From positions 1,798,001 through 1,862,000 of the forward strand of contig JARKIF010000007.1 in the NCBI GenBank assembly GCA_029378245.1: a DNA stretch of 64,000 bases, given 5' to 3'. Source of the DNA: Roridomyces roridus (Eukaryota > Basidiomycota > Agaricomycetes > Agaricales > Mycenaceae). The notes beneath the pieces were generated by a model, which saw nothing but the letters and a program-made list of their open reading frames with translations, had not been told where the DNA came from and made no database searches. Made by a program: the position numbers and the translations under genes. The stretch's first letter is position 1. The number at the start of each line of letters is the position of its first letter. Shown piece after piece: positions 49,567-61,218 of this stretch.

Positions 49567-50284
49567 TGTGTGAGAGTGAGGAGTGGCGCAACAAATGACA
49601 CGGCACCTTATTGTACTCAGGTCAGAACTTGAACAAAAAGAGACGCAAGCGCCTAAGTTGAACTTATTGTGGGCCCTATGGGAAGTCGTGTGCTTGGAGT
49701 CGTCCCACAGCGGTGTACTTATACCCCCTCGAGAACAATAACTTGAAGTAGTAGCACTGAGGACAATGAAGTACAGCATCCAATCACACCTTCTACGATG
49801 TTCTGAACCAGTCCACAACGTTCCAACGCGTTCGCTATGCGACCGGCGCGTACCACGCTTCCCATGCCCTCCTGATCGCCGATTCCAACAAAACTGAGAA
49901 CTGGTTGCAAATCATCTGGTTTGATTTCAGTGGTGTCTGGGATACACGCAGCGTATTGGGCGCTATTCCTAAGACCAGTGGCATCAGAATCGCATATTCG
50001 CGTTCGCGAGTTGAGCCATTGCTTCTGAGCGGCGTATAGTATCCAGATTCCAGATCTCTGACCCGCGGCGGCTTGCGTCCGAGTGAGATTATGGCGACGT
50101 TGAGCGGGGTCCGAGATCTGAAAGCCGATGGAGATATCCGTCTGTGGAGGCGCACTGGCGGGATATGGTGGTCGAGAGGTGGTTGAGGGCCAGACACATC
50201 AACGGATCAATGACGATGACGATGGAGGCTGTGCCGTGGCAGTTAGGGGCTATCTTTTGGGCGCGCGTTCTTTTCTACTTCCTC
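49567..50284. other. intergenic between F-box and APT-like copy 2
   Basis: Contains a TATA-like TATAAG on the minus strand near 49719, possibly for the F-box gene, and the GGCAGTTAGGGGCTAT upstream motif of APT copy 2 at about 50239. No supported gene. Confidence 0.4.
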
Positions 50285-52248
50285 ATGACCGATAAATCGG
50301 ACAATGTGCTGACACAACCTTCATTACCCACTCTCGCCGACTCCCTCGCCGCTCTCACTGACGCTGACATCGTCACCCGCTGCTTCGGCCCCGAGAGACA
50401 ATCCCTCCCCGATGCCGACCACCAAGACGCCTCACATATCGCCGTCATAACTGAAGTCACTGTCAGCAAATTCGAATACGATGGAGACATTGACGGCGCC
50501 TACCCCATCGAGGCGTTCGCGCTGGAAATCCTCGCACAACACACGACTATTCCCGTACCCCGCGTGCACCGCATAGTGCAACAGGAACGTGGCCATATAA
50601 TTGTCATGGACCACATCCCTGGAAAGCAGCTCTCGAAGCTCTGGCCAGCTATGTCAATCGAGGAGAAGGACCGTATTGCGGAAACGCTGGCTGGGTACGT
50701 GCGCATCAGGAAAAACCTCCCTGGATATTTTATCGCAAATCTTTCAAAAATATCTCGCAGCTCAAATATTTTGCAGTCATTCTCGAAACTTTTGCCCAAT
50801 GTTGACAAAGTTTCCAAAATGGAGATTTTGCTTTTCATCAGTATGACATTGGGAACCTGATCAAAATGCAGTACATTAAAGGTAGCTGCTGTACACCTGT
50901 ATAAAGTACCAATTCCAACTGACCAGAGCTTGTCCACCAAAATTTCTGAAAGCTTTGCAAAAATATCACAACTTTTTTTGGGGAGCCAGAAATTTCGAGG
51001 TATTTCTCAGCAAACTGGCCAAACTTTTTTTGGTGGGCCAGATATTTTGAGGTATGTTTCAGCAAATTTGCCAAACTTTCTAGTCATCCATCCACAGCCA
51101 GGAAGTCTTGTATTCCAGGTCACCAACTCACCTCAGTCTTCTGGTATAGAGTCTGTGGTGCACCTCAAACAAGATCAGTCTCTTTGGACTATGAAGTGGA
51201 GGCACATCTGCCCTTGATTGGCTTGCATCTCTCACTAAGCCCATCCCTGAGTGCTCTTCTGTTGGTGCATAATACTGTTGGACTCATGGGGTCACATCAT
51301 GGGAGCTAAGATTGCCAGACTCATGTCTCTATTGTAGTGTAGTAGTAAGCTTCCCCCTTTGTGTTGTCTGTACCTTTTACAGGAGGTCCCTCGTTCGACT
51401 CCCCTTTGAAACATCATTTAGTTATCCTTGTCATTTAAATAAAATAGCCTTAGCTACTGAGATCCCAATCACTTCTGTAAGTTCCTGTCAGTCATTGATT
51501 AACAGCTGGGCCTGACTGCTCCTGATCAACAATCAGTGGGCAGAGCTGATGGTGAATGTTTTGCTCCCACTGAGATGCAATGTTCCCCCTCTGCTTCATT
51601 TCTGCTCTGTTGGCAAGGTTCAACCAATGCCAATATCCACTCCAAAAGTGCCAAAAGTTTTGGTATTTTTGTTGGGACTAACATATTCTTGCTCATTCTT
51701 CGGATATTCAGCTATTCTCAATATTTTTGGCAAATTTTGGCAAAATGTGCCAAAAATACCTGGGGAGGTGTTTCCTGATGCGGCAGCTGCGCAGCATCCA
51801 GATTCCACACCTGCAAGTTCCTGGACCCCTGGATCGGGAGATGCGTCCGCGTAAAACTGACGAAGGCCCCGTGTTTGGGTTCATAGGCCCTCCGCGGGGC
51901 CCATTCGCTTCATACGCACAGCTCACGTAATTCTTGGAGTACCAGAGGAAGTGGCTTGGAGTTGGAGACCCGAGCATCCCGCCGATGGACGACTCATATC
52001 CCCTTGTGCTGACGCATCACGATATTCACCCTCATAATCTTATTCTCGACGACGCGGGGACTCTGTGGATGGTGGACTGGGTGGGGGCGGGCGTTTATCC
52101 CGAGTGGTGGGAGGCGCTGGCGATGGAGTTGCGGGCCATCCGTACGGGGCAGGATGAATCGTGGGCCGCCATCGTACCCAGGGTCTGTGGAGAGTATCCC
52201 GAGAGGCAGCGGGCTTGGATGAAGGGCATTAGAAGGTCGTTTCCCTAA
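50285..52248 (+). pseudogene. APT-like copy 2, split by element E2 and carrying a nonsense codon
   Basis: ATG at 50285 gives MTDKSDNVLTQPSLPTLADS and runs like copy 1 through AFALEILAQHTTIPVPRVHR and PGKQLSKLWPAM to GYVR, where E2 is inserted (50704). After E2 the frame resumes with RQLRSIQIPHLQVPGPLDRE. A second defect follows: LTEFFE of copy 1 reads LT-stop-FLE because GAG became TAA (about 51929). The catalytic loop THHDIHPHNLILDDAGT and MVDWVGAGVYPEWW are still there, ending RRSFP-stop at 52246-52248. Two independent hits make it non-functional as a full-length kinase. Confidence 0.85.
50704..51780. mobile_element. non-autonomous DNA element E2 with CATCAGG...CCTGATG ends
   Basis: 1,077 bp inserted in a coding exon. 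Left end CATCAGGAAAAACCTCCC and right end, on the other strand, CATCAGGAAACACCTCCC. The flanks carry CG on both sides; removing the element and one CG restores the codons GTG CGG CAG CTG, exactly as in the paralogues (VRQLRS). This fixes the element boundaries. The inside is AT-rich with many TTTGCCAAAA-type motifs and no transposase. Same left end as E3. Confidence 0.85.
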
Positions 52249-52684
52249 GCAGACACGAAATGGAAATGGTGAAGCACAGTTGATTCCACGATACTTTTCG
52301 AAGACTGTTACGTCTTGCGATGCCTCTTTTGCGTCGATTTTGCGTTGCCGAATATTCTCTGCAAAGCCGGAATTCCAGAACACAAATCAAATCGCGAAAT
52401 CTAATTTCATTTGGATACTGTAGTTCAGATATATGTATACAAAGCATTCCTAAGGATGGTAGTCACCAGTCAGAAGGATATTTTAAGCGGGAAAATTAGG
52501 AGACATGCACACACCAGAACTTCTCGATGCACCCGAAGCCTGGAAAGTCGCAGCCAAGAAAGATATATATTCGACATCAAGAAACTTGATCGACTCCCGC
52601 ACTGCAGCACACTATTTCCCGCAACATCCGTTGGAACAATTATTTCCAAATCTAGAAAGTCAATGAGGCGGTTAAGATGAGAAC

Positions 52685-53876
52685 CTATCCACTGACCATT
52701 GGCCTTTTGGACGTCAACGGCATCAGCACCTCTGCTTCCGATTGTGTCATGCATCGGTTTCCGCTGGGTAGTCCCCGATCGTCGAAGATCACAACACGCT
52801 TGAGACTCGGAAACGTGGCCAGTGTGGCGTCGAGGAGGGAGAAAGGGATGGGACCACTCAGAACGTAAAAGATTATGAGAATGCTCTCTAATCTGCGCGA
52901 GGTCAAAGCCGACAATATGTTTGGCAAGTCGACGGCTGAGTTGCACATCAGGCTGAGATGACGAAGCATAGTGGCGTGACGGAGGAAGGCAGGTGGTTCT
53001 GGTGAGTATATGGGTAAATTAACTGCGGTGAGGAACATCGACTACACTCTCACCGTGATCGGTGACAAGATGAAGAGCATCGAGCCCATGCCCCGCTCTT
53101 TGTGAGTATGCGTGCAGGGAATTCCAAACGTCCTCATTGTCCGGTCGGATGACAGGCAAACGTAACTGCTTGATGAGAGGTAAAACGGGAAACTTCAAGA
53201 ATCACTCGAAAATCAGGTGAAAGTCCTGGCTACCGCTTAATTCCAGAGTGTGTAGCCGTGTAGAGAAGGAGAACATGGAAGGATTGAACTTAGTGGGACT
53301 CATAAGTATAAGGGAGCCTGTAATTTTGAAAACCTCCATGGCTGGAAGGGCCGAAAAGATATCGGCAATGAGGATCAGCGGGAAAAAGTCAAGGCCACCG
53401 CCAGACTCGGAGATGAGCTCGAAGGAGGTGAGCGAGCGGCAGTTCCGGCCGATGGTGGGCAGATAATTCTTGATAAACGCGGGGTGATGGACCTGCGAGG
53501 TCTGAGGGTTCCATAAATCCCCAAAGTCCCGCGCGATCATGGCGATTTGCAGACGAGTGAGATTGACAAAATTGCACAATTTCGACGTTTGTGCCTTTTT
53601 GAATGGATCATTCTCGATGAAATCGAGGCGCATCGTTCTTGCGATGGCGAAGAGAGGGGACGAGGACGTTTTGACGACGTCGAGAAAGCCTTGGAGTCTG
53701 GTAGACCCATGGAAGCGCAGATGACGGAAAATGTGAACGCGGGTGCGGGGTGCCCACTCTCGGCATACGAGACTGCAACTCGCGATTGTCCAGGGCGATC
53801 CCTTGCTCGGCTTTTCGTCCAGCAAGGCCACCTCATCCAGGACAAGATCGATGAGGTCCTGGAAAAAGTTTCGCAC
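52685..53876 (-). pseudogene. F-box gene with an in-frame stop
   Basis: ATG at 53876 starts MRNFFQDLIDLVLDEVALLD, then F-box residues TIASCSLVCREWAPRTRVHI and leucine-rich segments (RLQIAMIARDFGDLW, IFSALPAMEVFKITG). At 53202-53204 the frame hits TGA where LIFE-W-FLKF is expected. The frame then stays open through FPVLPLIKQLRLPVIRPD and, after a short intron, NLPIYSPEPPAFLRHAT, to a stop at 52685. One G-to-A change (TGG to TGA) therefore explains the break. A truncated 224-residue protein remains possible. Confidence 0.7.
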
Positions 53877-54180
53877 TTTATCGTGCGTGTTGGTCGAAGA
53901 GCCGAATTGCCCATGTCGGAAAAACGTGATCCGAATTATAATTGGACGTGGCTATTATGGGATGATAAGTGATTGTAATAGATTGTGATCAATTTTGATC
54001 AACATGCGAGAAAGCCAACAATCAATCAAACTGCGCTGGGGACATGCTGGTCACGTCACGCTCTATCCGGGAAGTGCACAGGTCACACAGCAGCCTCAGT
54101 GAACCAGATTACCACCGAAATTGGGAAATCCAGCCCACTTGTTCGTAGATTCTCCTCAATTATAATTCAATTATAAAAGG

Positions 54181-54254
54181 CTGTTTTGATTATGATATTA
54201 TTTGTTTATAATTGGTGTATAATTGATTATAATTGGATTATAATTAAAAACAGC
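54181..54254. repeat. AT-rich inverted repeat with TTATAATTG motifs
   Basis: Starts CTGTTTTGATTAT and ends ATAATTAAAAACAG, nearly perfect complements, with several TTATAATTG copies between. A second AATTATAATTGG lies near 53934. It may be a small element or AT-rich spacer. No gene in 53877-54576. Confidence 0.5.
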
Positions 54255-54576
54255 TTTTTCCGACACACTCACTTTGTATTTCGTCTTGGAGTCAAATCAC
54301 GGCCAGAGAGTCAAGAATGAAATCAGACCCATCAGATGCCGGCAACTCAAACAGACGTTCGCAAACGCCGGCAGACGCCGGCCCGCCCATTGTTCTCGAC
54401 TCCCGAAGCTTGTCCGTTCCTTCCTCCGTTTCATGATGTCTAGCTGGCAAACTTCCGAAATAGACGACGCACCCGCCAGTTTCAACTTGCCAGCCCTCCC
54501 GACTCCTCCCGACTATTCTCATACCTGGCTTCTATCACCGAAAAAACGGCCTCAAAAGGGACTCGGGTGACGAAAA

Positions 54577-55331
54577 ATGCCACCCAAGCAGTGTGAGACG
54601 CGGCGTATAAAGACCTCTCGATGTATGCGACGTGGATTTAAAGGCATCTTCATTCTCTTCCTGTCAGTGGGCCCATGGTTCTACCGTCTCACGAAACTTT
54701 GGTTTCTCGTTCTCTCCCTCCCAGTCCAGGCGCGGGTGGCTACAGTGCGCCATATGTTTCGTTCTTCATTGACTAGAACTCATGGTCTTCGGACAGAGTA
54801 CTATCTCATCTGTGTCATCCTGAGCAGCTTCGTTGGGACGCTCGTATTCTTCAAGTTTCGACACGACAGAGCGAATGAGGCTGCCGTCGCCGAACGTGAG
54901 CGCCGAGAACGTCAGGTTCAACAGAATCAGCCGCGTCCCCGCTTCTTCGACGTGTACGTGGACAAGCCGGGGACTGGCTGGGAGTGGGAGGCTATGACGG
55001 TGCGTCTTCTTCCATTCCGTTGCCATGCCCTGACTCTCTTCAGCCTCTCACCGTCTCTTCGCTCGACGCGTCTACTGCTCAGACCAGTGAAGGCGATGAC
55101 GTTCCTGCCCGTGCACGGGTGGCCGTGCTCCTTCACATGCCCGGTGGGAGTAACACCGACATTCCATACCTCGAACTCGGGACCCTGGATTCAGACGTGC
55201 TTGATTTCAAATCCCGACCCACATCGTATGCTTTCTTACCACTTGCCATCCTGCTCGTCATCGACATGATTTTCAGATCTCTGTACAAACAGCCAGTCGC
55301 AGTAAACGAACCGGATGATTTTGCGTGCTGA
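54577..55331 (+). CDS. hypothetical membrane-anchored protein
   Basis: Three exons. A first exon ends WEWEAMT, a second starts LTVSSLDASTAQTSEGDDVP and carries VLLHMPGGSNTDIPYLELG, and a third ends KQPVAVNEPDDFAC-stop (55329-55331). One clear transmembrane helix (YYLICVILSSFVGTLVFFKF) is followed by a charged, Arg/Gln-rich helix (AVAERERRERQVQQNQ). A second hydrophobic stretch lies upstream if the first ATG (54577) is used. The start could instead be 54754 (MFRSSLTRTHG), leaving a single membrane anchor. I do not recognise the family. Confidence 0.55.
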
Positions 55332-55734
55332 CTTTGCATGGCGGAGTCGTTTTGAACCTCGATTTCCGCGCCTGCTTCATTTTTCGACAGGCCCACGGAG
55401 TATGTTGGGCACTCCTCCCACGGCCCTGTCTCTGTCTTGCGCAGTGATCAACGTCGGCCTTGAGTCGGCCGCGATTGGAGGCGCAGGGTCGCTTAGTCGA
55501 GTGGATCGGGCAGGTCAGCACGGCGCGCACAGTGCAGCTGGCACTCGACCCGTACCCTAGTTCCTCGGCCCGTAGGGTCCGTTGCTGCTGCGGCCGTTCT
55601 GTCGCTGATTGGAAATTCCCCAAAACGGACTTCGGTGACCATGATACTTAGGGCTATCTTTTCTATCTCCGGCCACCATCGTCGCGCTCCCACCTCTTCC
55701 GTTTGTTGGGCGCGCGTTCATTATTTGCTTCCAC

Positions 55735-56619
55735 ATGACTGATAAATCTGGTCATGTACCGTCGTTGCCTCCATCACCCACACTCGATTCACCCCTCGCC
55801 GCCCTCACCGACGCTGACATCATCGCCCGCTGCTTCGGCCCCGAGAGACAATCCCTCCCCGACGCCGACCATCCCGACTCGGAGCATATTGCCGTCATAA
55901 CTAAAGACACTGTCGGCAAATTTGAAGATCATGGAGAAATCGAGGACACGGTGACGTACCCTATCGAGGCGTTCGCGCTGGAAGTCTTGGCGCAGCACAC
56001 GACTATTCCTGTGCCTCGCGTGCACTGCTTAGCCCAGACGGACTATGGCCATATCATCGTTATGGATCGCATCTCTGGCAAGCAGCTCTCGACGCTCTGG
56101 CCAACCATGTCGGTGGAGGAGAAAAATGGCATCGCGGACACGCTGGCCGGGTACCTGCGGCAGCTGCGCAGCGTTCAGATTCCCCACCTGCGAGTTCCAG
56201 GCCCTTTGGATCGAGAGATGCGTCCGCGCCTATGCATTGAAGGCCCCGTCTTCGGGTTCATAGGCCCTCCACGAGGCCCATTCGCCTCTTACGCAGAGCT
56301 CACGGAGTTCCTGGAGCACAAGCGAAAGGGCCTCATGGACCCGAGCATCCCGCCGATGGACGACTCGTATCCGCTTGTGTTGACGCACCACGATATTCGA
56401 CCTCATAATCTTATTCTCGACGACGCGGGTACTCTGTGGATGGTGGACTGGGCAGGGGCGGGAGTTTACCCCGAATAGTGGGAGGCGCTGGCGATGCGGG
56501 TGCAGGCGTGGGATGACGATTCATGGGCCGCCATCGTGCCCAGAGTCTGTGGGGAGTATCCGGAGAAGCAGCAGGTGTGGATGAAGGCGATTAAAAGGTC
56601 GTTTTACACGTTTCCCTAA
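55735..56619 (+). pseudogene. APT-like copy 3 with a nonsense codon near the end
   Basis: Matches APT copies 1 and 2 from MTDKSGHVPSLPPSPTLDSP through AFALEVLAQHTTIPVPRVH, HIIVMDRISGKQLSTLWPTM, LTHHDIRPHNLILDDAGT and MVDWAGAGVYPE. There TGG is TAG (56476-56478), where copy 1 reads PEWWEAL. The frame continues open for 46 more codons (WEALAMRVQAW, ending SFYTFP-stop). The stop removes only the C-terminal part of the fold, about 47 residues, so the protein may still fold poorly or be unstable. Flanks resemble the other copies. Confidence 0.8.
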
Positions 56620-56856
56620 GCGAACTTGAGGCGCGCCTCAGGAATCATGCCGTACACACGTCGTACGTGACTTCCCGCTCGACGTGCAGCGTTGTCACCG
56701 TACTTCCTCGGTCAGCGGGTTATGCCATTCTCCGCCTCATCTTGGCCTACCTTTTTGGGCATCGGGCGTTGTTTGGCAGCGGCGTTTGATGCAAATATCC
56801 TTCCGGCACGCACGCTTCGTATACATTATATCCAGTATTCACCGAGTGACATACAT

Positions 56857-57716
56857 CTACCAAGGGATCTCGTCCGTCGCGACACTCCATGGCATTCCCT
56901 CCTCACTGACCCTGAAGTTCCAGAACCGTCCACTCAACTCCCTAGTCGTCACCCTATCCACGCGTGCCAGAACCCCAGCAACCGAATCTTCCATAGTCTC
57001 CGGCGCCTCGTGCAACCCCAAGCTTTCCACGGACCTATTCCCCATCTCCGTCGGCACGACGCCAGGGTGGATCGCGAGGGACACGAGCGTCGGGTGCTCC
57101 GCGTGCATAACTTTGACTAGGAAGTTAGCTGCAGCTTTGGAGGAACCGTACGCGGCGGCTTGGACGTTGACATGTCCGGCAATGGAGCCCCCGAGGCTGC
57201 TGATCAAGACGAAACGGGGTGCGCCAGACGGAGAGGCGAGGAGGAGTTCGTGACAAGTTTGGAAGAGGATGGCGTTGCCGAGGGTGTTGGTTTCCCAATG
57301 GTTTTTGAACTCCGAGAGCGGAGTGGTTGCCAGAGGTCCGAAATAGTTGCCGATTCCTGAGCGGGAATTGTATCGGGCAAGTGCGGACATGGGGGCTGCG
57401 TACCTGCATTGGCGATCACGACATCCAACTGGCCGACGCTTCTTTTGATTTCTGCAATAGCTGCTCGATTCTCCTCTTCGTTGCCCAAACTCAGTCTGAC
57501 AGGGTGGACATTGGGGTGTTTTGAAGCCAAGTCTTTCAAAGACGGCGCGTTGGGATCCCGTGCACCCGCGAAAATGATGGCATTGGGTCGGACTGCAAGA
57601 GCAGTTACCAGACCTAGACCAATTCCGCGGTTTGCGCCGGTAACTGGATCGTGGGTTAGTGCTGGCTGGGTGAATGAAAACTCGAGCTGACCGAGGTAGA
57701 CAGTCTTGTCAGTCAT
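56857..57716 (-). CDS. short-chain dehydrogenase/reductase
   Basis: NAD(P)-dependent oxidoreductase of the classical SDR type. ATG at 57716 starts MTDKTVYL. A 47-bp intron splits the Val codon before VTGANRGIGLGLV (cofactor glycine motif). Then FAGARDP, QLDVVIANAG (NAG motif), FVLISSLGGSI with the catalytic Ser, and AAYGSSKAAANF with the Tyr-x-x-x-Lys pair. A second intron falls just after NAG. Ends SVATDEIPW-stop at 56857. About 250 residues, normal for the family. Its 3' end faces APT copy 3. Substrate unknown. Confidence 0.9.
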
Positions 57717-57923
57717 GAATGAATAGACGGCCTTTCCCTCTGCTCAGCCCTTTAAAACTATGGACGAACCGGCCGACACGTGGGGGGTTCAATCAAGGTG
57801 CTTCCTACTTCTCCACCCTGCGCGCGCATCTTACAGTCAGCGTTGCCGATTCCGTGCCGATTCCGCGAAATGGGTTCCAGAAAGAATTTGTAGATTCAGT
57901 GACCGAAGTCAGACTGTACAGTC

Positions 57924-60900
57924 CTAAGCGTAGATTGACCCATGCACCTCGTTCATATGCTCGTATATAGTCTCCGGAGAAAACTCTCCTCCGCAAGAAT
58001 AGCAAAGATGCGTGCCACAGACACACACAACGTGATTGCAGCCATCAGTCTAGGAAGCCAATGAGACGGGGAAGCCGTAAGCGAAATTGCGGGAAATCCT
58101 CACCTTCTCGATGTAATACTCGCAATCCTTATTGGGGCAAGCCACAACCGGCTTCTCCGACGACTCCGAGTCGATAGCCGGCAAATCCTCGTACATTGCC
58201 GCCCTCGCCCTTCGGCTCGTCTCGCATTCCTGACAACGGAAGCCCTCCAGTCGCCCCACGCCCTCCTCCGTGCATGCAGTGCGCTCGAACGCCCTCTTGG
58301 CTGACGCACAGTCAACGCACCAGGCATACAGCCATCGGCGATCTGCCATCGCTGCCTGCAGTCCGCCTAGCGCGGCCACGCCCCTATTGTATCGCGCGAG
58401 CGTCTTGACTGTCGGCGGACGTCGACAGAAGGGACACATGAGCTGCATCATATTGATCAGGTTCCCGGGGGCGTTCTTGCCATACTAGAAAATATTGTGA
58501 ATAAAGAAGATAAAATGGATGACCGCGTACCCATTCGTGTAAACAAGCATCGTCGACGAGGTGCGTGCAGCCAGTACGGCCACAGGCGGGGAGGAGCTTT
58601 GAATGAGGCATCTCCTCAAAGCAGAGAGAACAAGTGCCGTGGACAACTTCACCCCGTCCGACTCGTTCCTCGATCTCGCCGAGTGTCTGCCCGCTAGCCT
58701 TGACTGTCTTTCCCCCAAGTAGCAAGCGCGGCGCCTTATCCGCGGGAATACCACCGAATACACCCGCCCCATGAGCCTGCATCAGCTTGAACGCCGACTT
58801 GCCCTTGAAAATGTCCTCGGTGTGGGCTGCAGAGAAGCCCAGCCACTCGAGACCGTTCTGGGCGTTCAGTACACGTGTCGTTGTCTCCTCTACGGCGATG
58901 CAGCGGCCAGCCCAACTGGGGTTGGTGCAGCTGGGACAGGTGAACGGAGCGGTGGTGCGAAACGCTCGCGGAACGATGACGCGGTTGGTGCAGACAGTGC
59001 ATTCAATCCAAGGACAAGGAATGTGATTGCGGCAGTAGTGGCATCGGGGGCGAATCTGAAAAAAAAAAAAGATTTATATGGCGGTAAATGGAGGTAGCGT
59101 CGATATCTTACCCGTAGCCCCGCCACGTTCTCGACGACGTATTGCGCACGGCACTCCTTGGTTGAGCATTCCACCCAACAAGTTTCGGCCTGTACACGCA
59201 TTTGAATTACCGACACGGGGATCAAAAGAACTGCATACCTCATCGACACCGGGGAAAGTAGCCCGCACCGTCTCGACAGACAGATCCCCGGGCACACAGA
59301 TCCCACACAGATCGCTATGTTCATGGCTCATGATCGTAACACTGCGACTGCAGCTCAATTGCGTCAGGACTTTTGAAACAAGAACGGAAAGAACGAGAAC
59401 CCACCGAATCAAGCATCGGCGGCATTGGACTTTGAGATCGCCGGGGCCGCGCGTCTTGTCGGGAGTCCACGGCACACGTACATCCACGGGGGCATCCAAG
59501 TTGAGCTCGATGAGCTTGTAGCGTTGCATGGCCTGATACACCGTCCGTTCTTGCTTGGTCAGCACGACGCCTGTAGGGGCCGAGAGGAGGAATCGCGCGC
59601 AGTCAAAGCTGATGTTCTCGGGCACCTCGAGGTCGAGCCACTTGCCCTTTGCGGTGGCGACAAGGGCTGTTGCGGAGTCCTTGAGGAAGGGGACACCGGT
59701 GAGAAGGGCAACTAGCGCTGTAAGAGTGGCGGCACGCCATGGGTAGAGAGTGCCGGGGACAATAAGGTGGGGAAGGATACGGTAAAAGTCGCGGGCGGGC
59801 AGGGCGAGTGGGATAGAACGTTGCGACGGCGCAAGAGTAATGCCGGGCTCGACGAGTTTCAAATGAGTAAACAGCCGCGCGACCTTCTTGAGAACCCCTG
59901 GGTAGCAGCTGCGTGACACCTCCAAGAGCTCTGGGCGCGTAAGCTGCACGTCCGCGTCAAAGTCGAGGTACACCATCTGCACTGGGCCATTTGCAGTCTG
60001 GCTTGCGATGATCCGCTCAATCTCGTCTGTCTGGTCAAAGCTCTCCTCCAGCCACGAGCGCATTGCCGCCTTCTTCTCGTCCACCGCAATCCGACCCACG
60101 TATTCGCTGAATAGGTCGGTCAGCGCCGCCTTGCGCGGGTCGGGATCCTTGCAGACCGCTCGCCACAGAATTCCGAAGATTGGGTTATATGTGAGCGATG
60201 CGACATTGGTCTGGATTATGCTTGTGAGGGATTCATAGACTGAATCCCGATATTCGGTCTCGGCTGGGGCGGCAAAGCGCTTGCCGGGGTCAAACTTGGA
60301 CGTTTGGACAGTCAATGGAATATCTGTAGACTGTAGACGCGTTTTGTTGAGCGCACGGAGAGCCATGGAGTCTGGGGAGGCCGAGAGTGAGGGCGGGAGG
60401 TAGCCACGGGAGCCGTCAAGCTCGTCCGACAGCTTAGGGGTGGCGGTCAAAGGGGACTCGTCTTGATACCGGAGTAAGGATGCGGACGAGGCGAGTATGA
60501 CTTCGTCCATTCCCGAGGTAGCGTAGCCCATCCACTGCATTACAACACCCAGCGTGAGTCGGGAGATGAGGGTACTGTCGTCTGTAGTAGACGCGATACA
60601 GATGCCACTGGTGAGCTCCGAGAGAAGAATGTAGAAGGCGGAGTACTCGGACTCCATGGAGGACGGAACGAATGAGAATACGGTGCAGTTTCGACGGCGG
60701 GCAGTGTGGCATAGCTTCACCCAGTCGACGGCGCCTGCGGGGAAGGCTTTGACTTCGGTGACATCATTTTGGTAGCTGCGAATGGACGGGTGGTGGGGAG
60801 GCGCGTCGGCATACCACAACACGAGTGTCTTGGATTCCTTGTTGACTGCCTGCAACCCACGAATGAGGGCCGTCTTGGCTGCTTCGGGAAAGTCTCCGCC

Positions 60901-61178
60901 GCCTGATGCGCTCAAATCCCGAACAAACTCGGTGAGATTGGGGGCGTTCCAACCAGACCAGGCAACGAGGTCCTCGAGAGGGTCGCTGTAGTCTCTGTAG
61001 GCAAGGACTCCTAGACGGGAGAATGCGCCCGAAAGCTTTGCGAGGGCTAAGATTTCTGGGATGGAGGCACGAAGAGCATGCAGATCTATGGCTTGTTAGG
61101 AACGTTTGGAGGGGAAAGAGATTTCTTACAGCCACCCATGCTAGCCGTAGCGTCCGTTACAATTAACAGGTCGGCCAT
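57924..61178 (-). CDS. vWFA - RING - IBR - RING2 ubiquitin ligase (RBR-type E3)
   Basis: Large multi-exon gene. ATG at 61178 gives MADLLIVTDATASMGG, the first strand and MIDAS (D-x-T-x-S) of a von Willebrand A domain, continued by YRDYSDPLEDLVAW and SASGGGDFPEAAKTALIRGL. A long middle domain follows (SYQNDVTEVKAFPAGAVDW, VYLDFDADVQLTRPELLEVS). A zinc-rich C-terminal part starts near HSDLCGICVPGDLS. It continues with a cysteine block (CRYCRNHIPCPWIECTVC), a RING-like block CSLCFEEMPHSKLLPACG with MCPFCRRPP, an IBR-like block (WCVDCASAKRAFERTACTEE), and the last exons CPNKDCEYYIEKTDGCNHVV plus CVCGTHLCYSCGGEF, typical RING2. Stop is at 57924-57926. The combination suggests a substrate-binding vWFA arm on an E3. 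Introns are numerous and some borders are approximate. Confidence 0.82.
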
Positions 61179-61210
61179 GGTCGTTGACGATAATGAATGG
61201 CTTGCATCCC

Positions 61211-61218
61211 TTTTTATA
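61211..61218 (-). promoter_or_regulatory. TATA box of the RBR E3 gene
   Basis: TATAAAAA on the minus strand, about 33-40 bp before the ATG at 61178. Position and sequence suggest a short leader and a TATA-driven promoter. Confidence 0.5.

Noticed and set aside
51330..51420. A true tRNA gene
   Set aside because: Only a B-box-like motif is convincing; the stems do not pair.
53195..53210. TGA read as selenocysteine in the F-box gene
   Set aside because: Fungi of this group are not known to make selenoproteins, and Trp fits the position.
59078..59715. Plus-strand frames over the RBR E3 gene
   Set aside because: Antisense to a motif-rich coding region.
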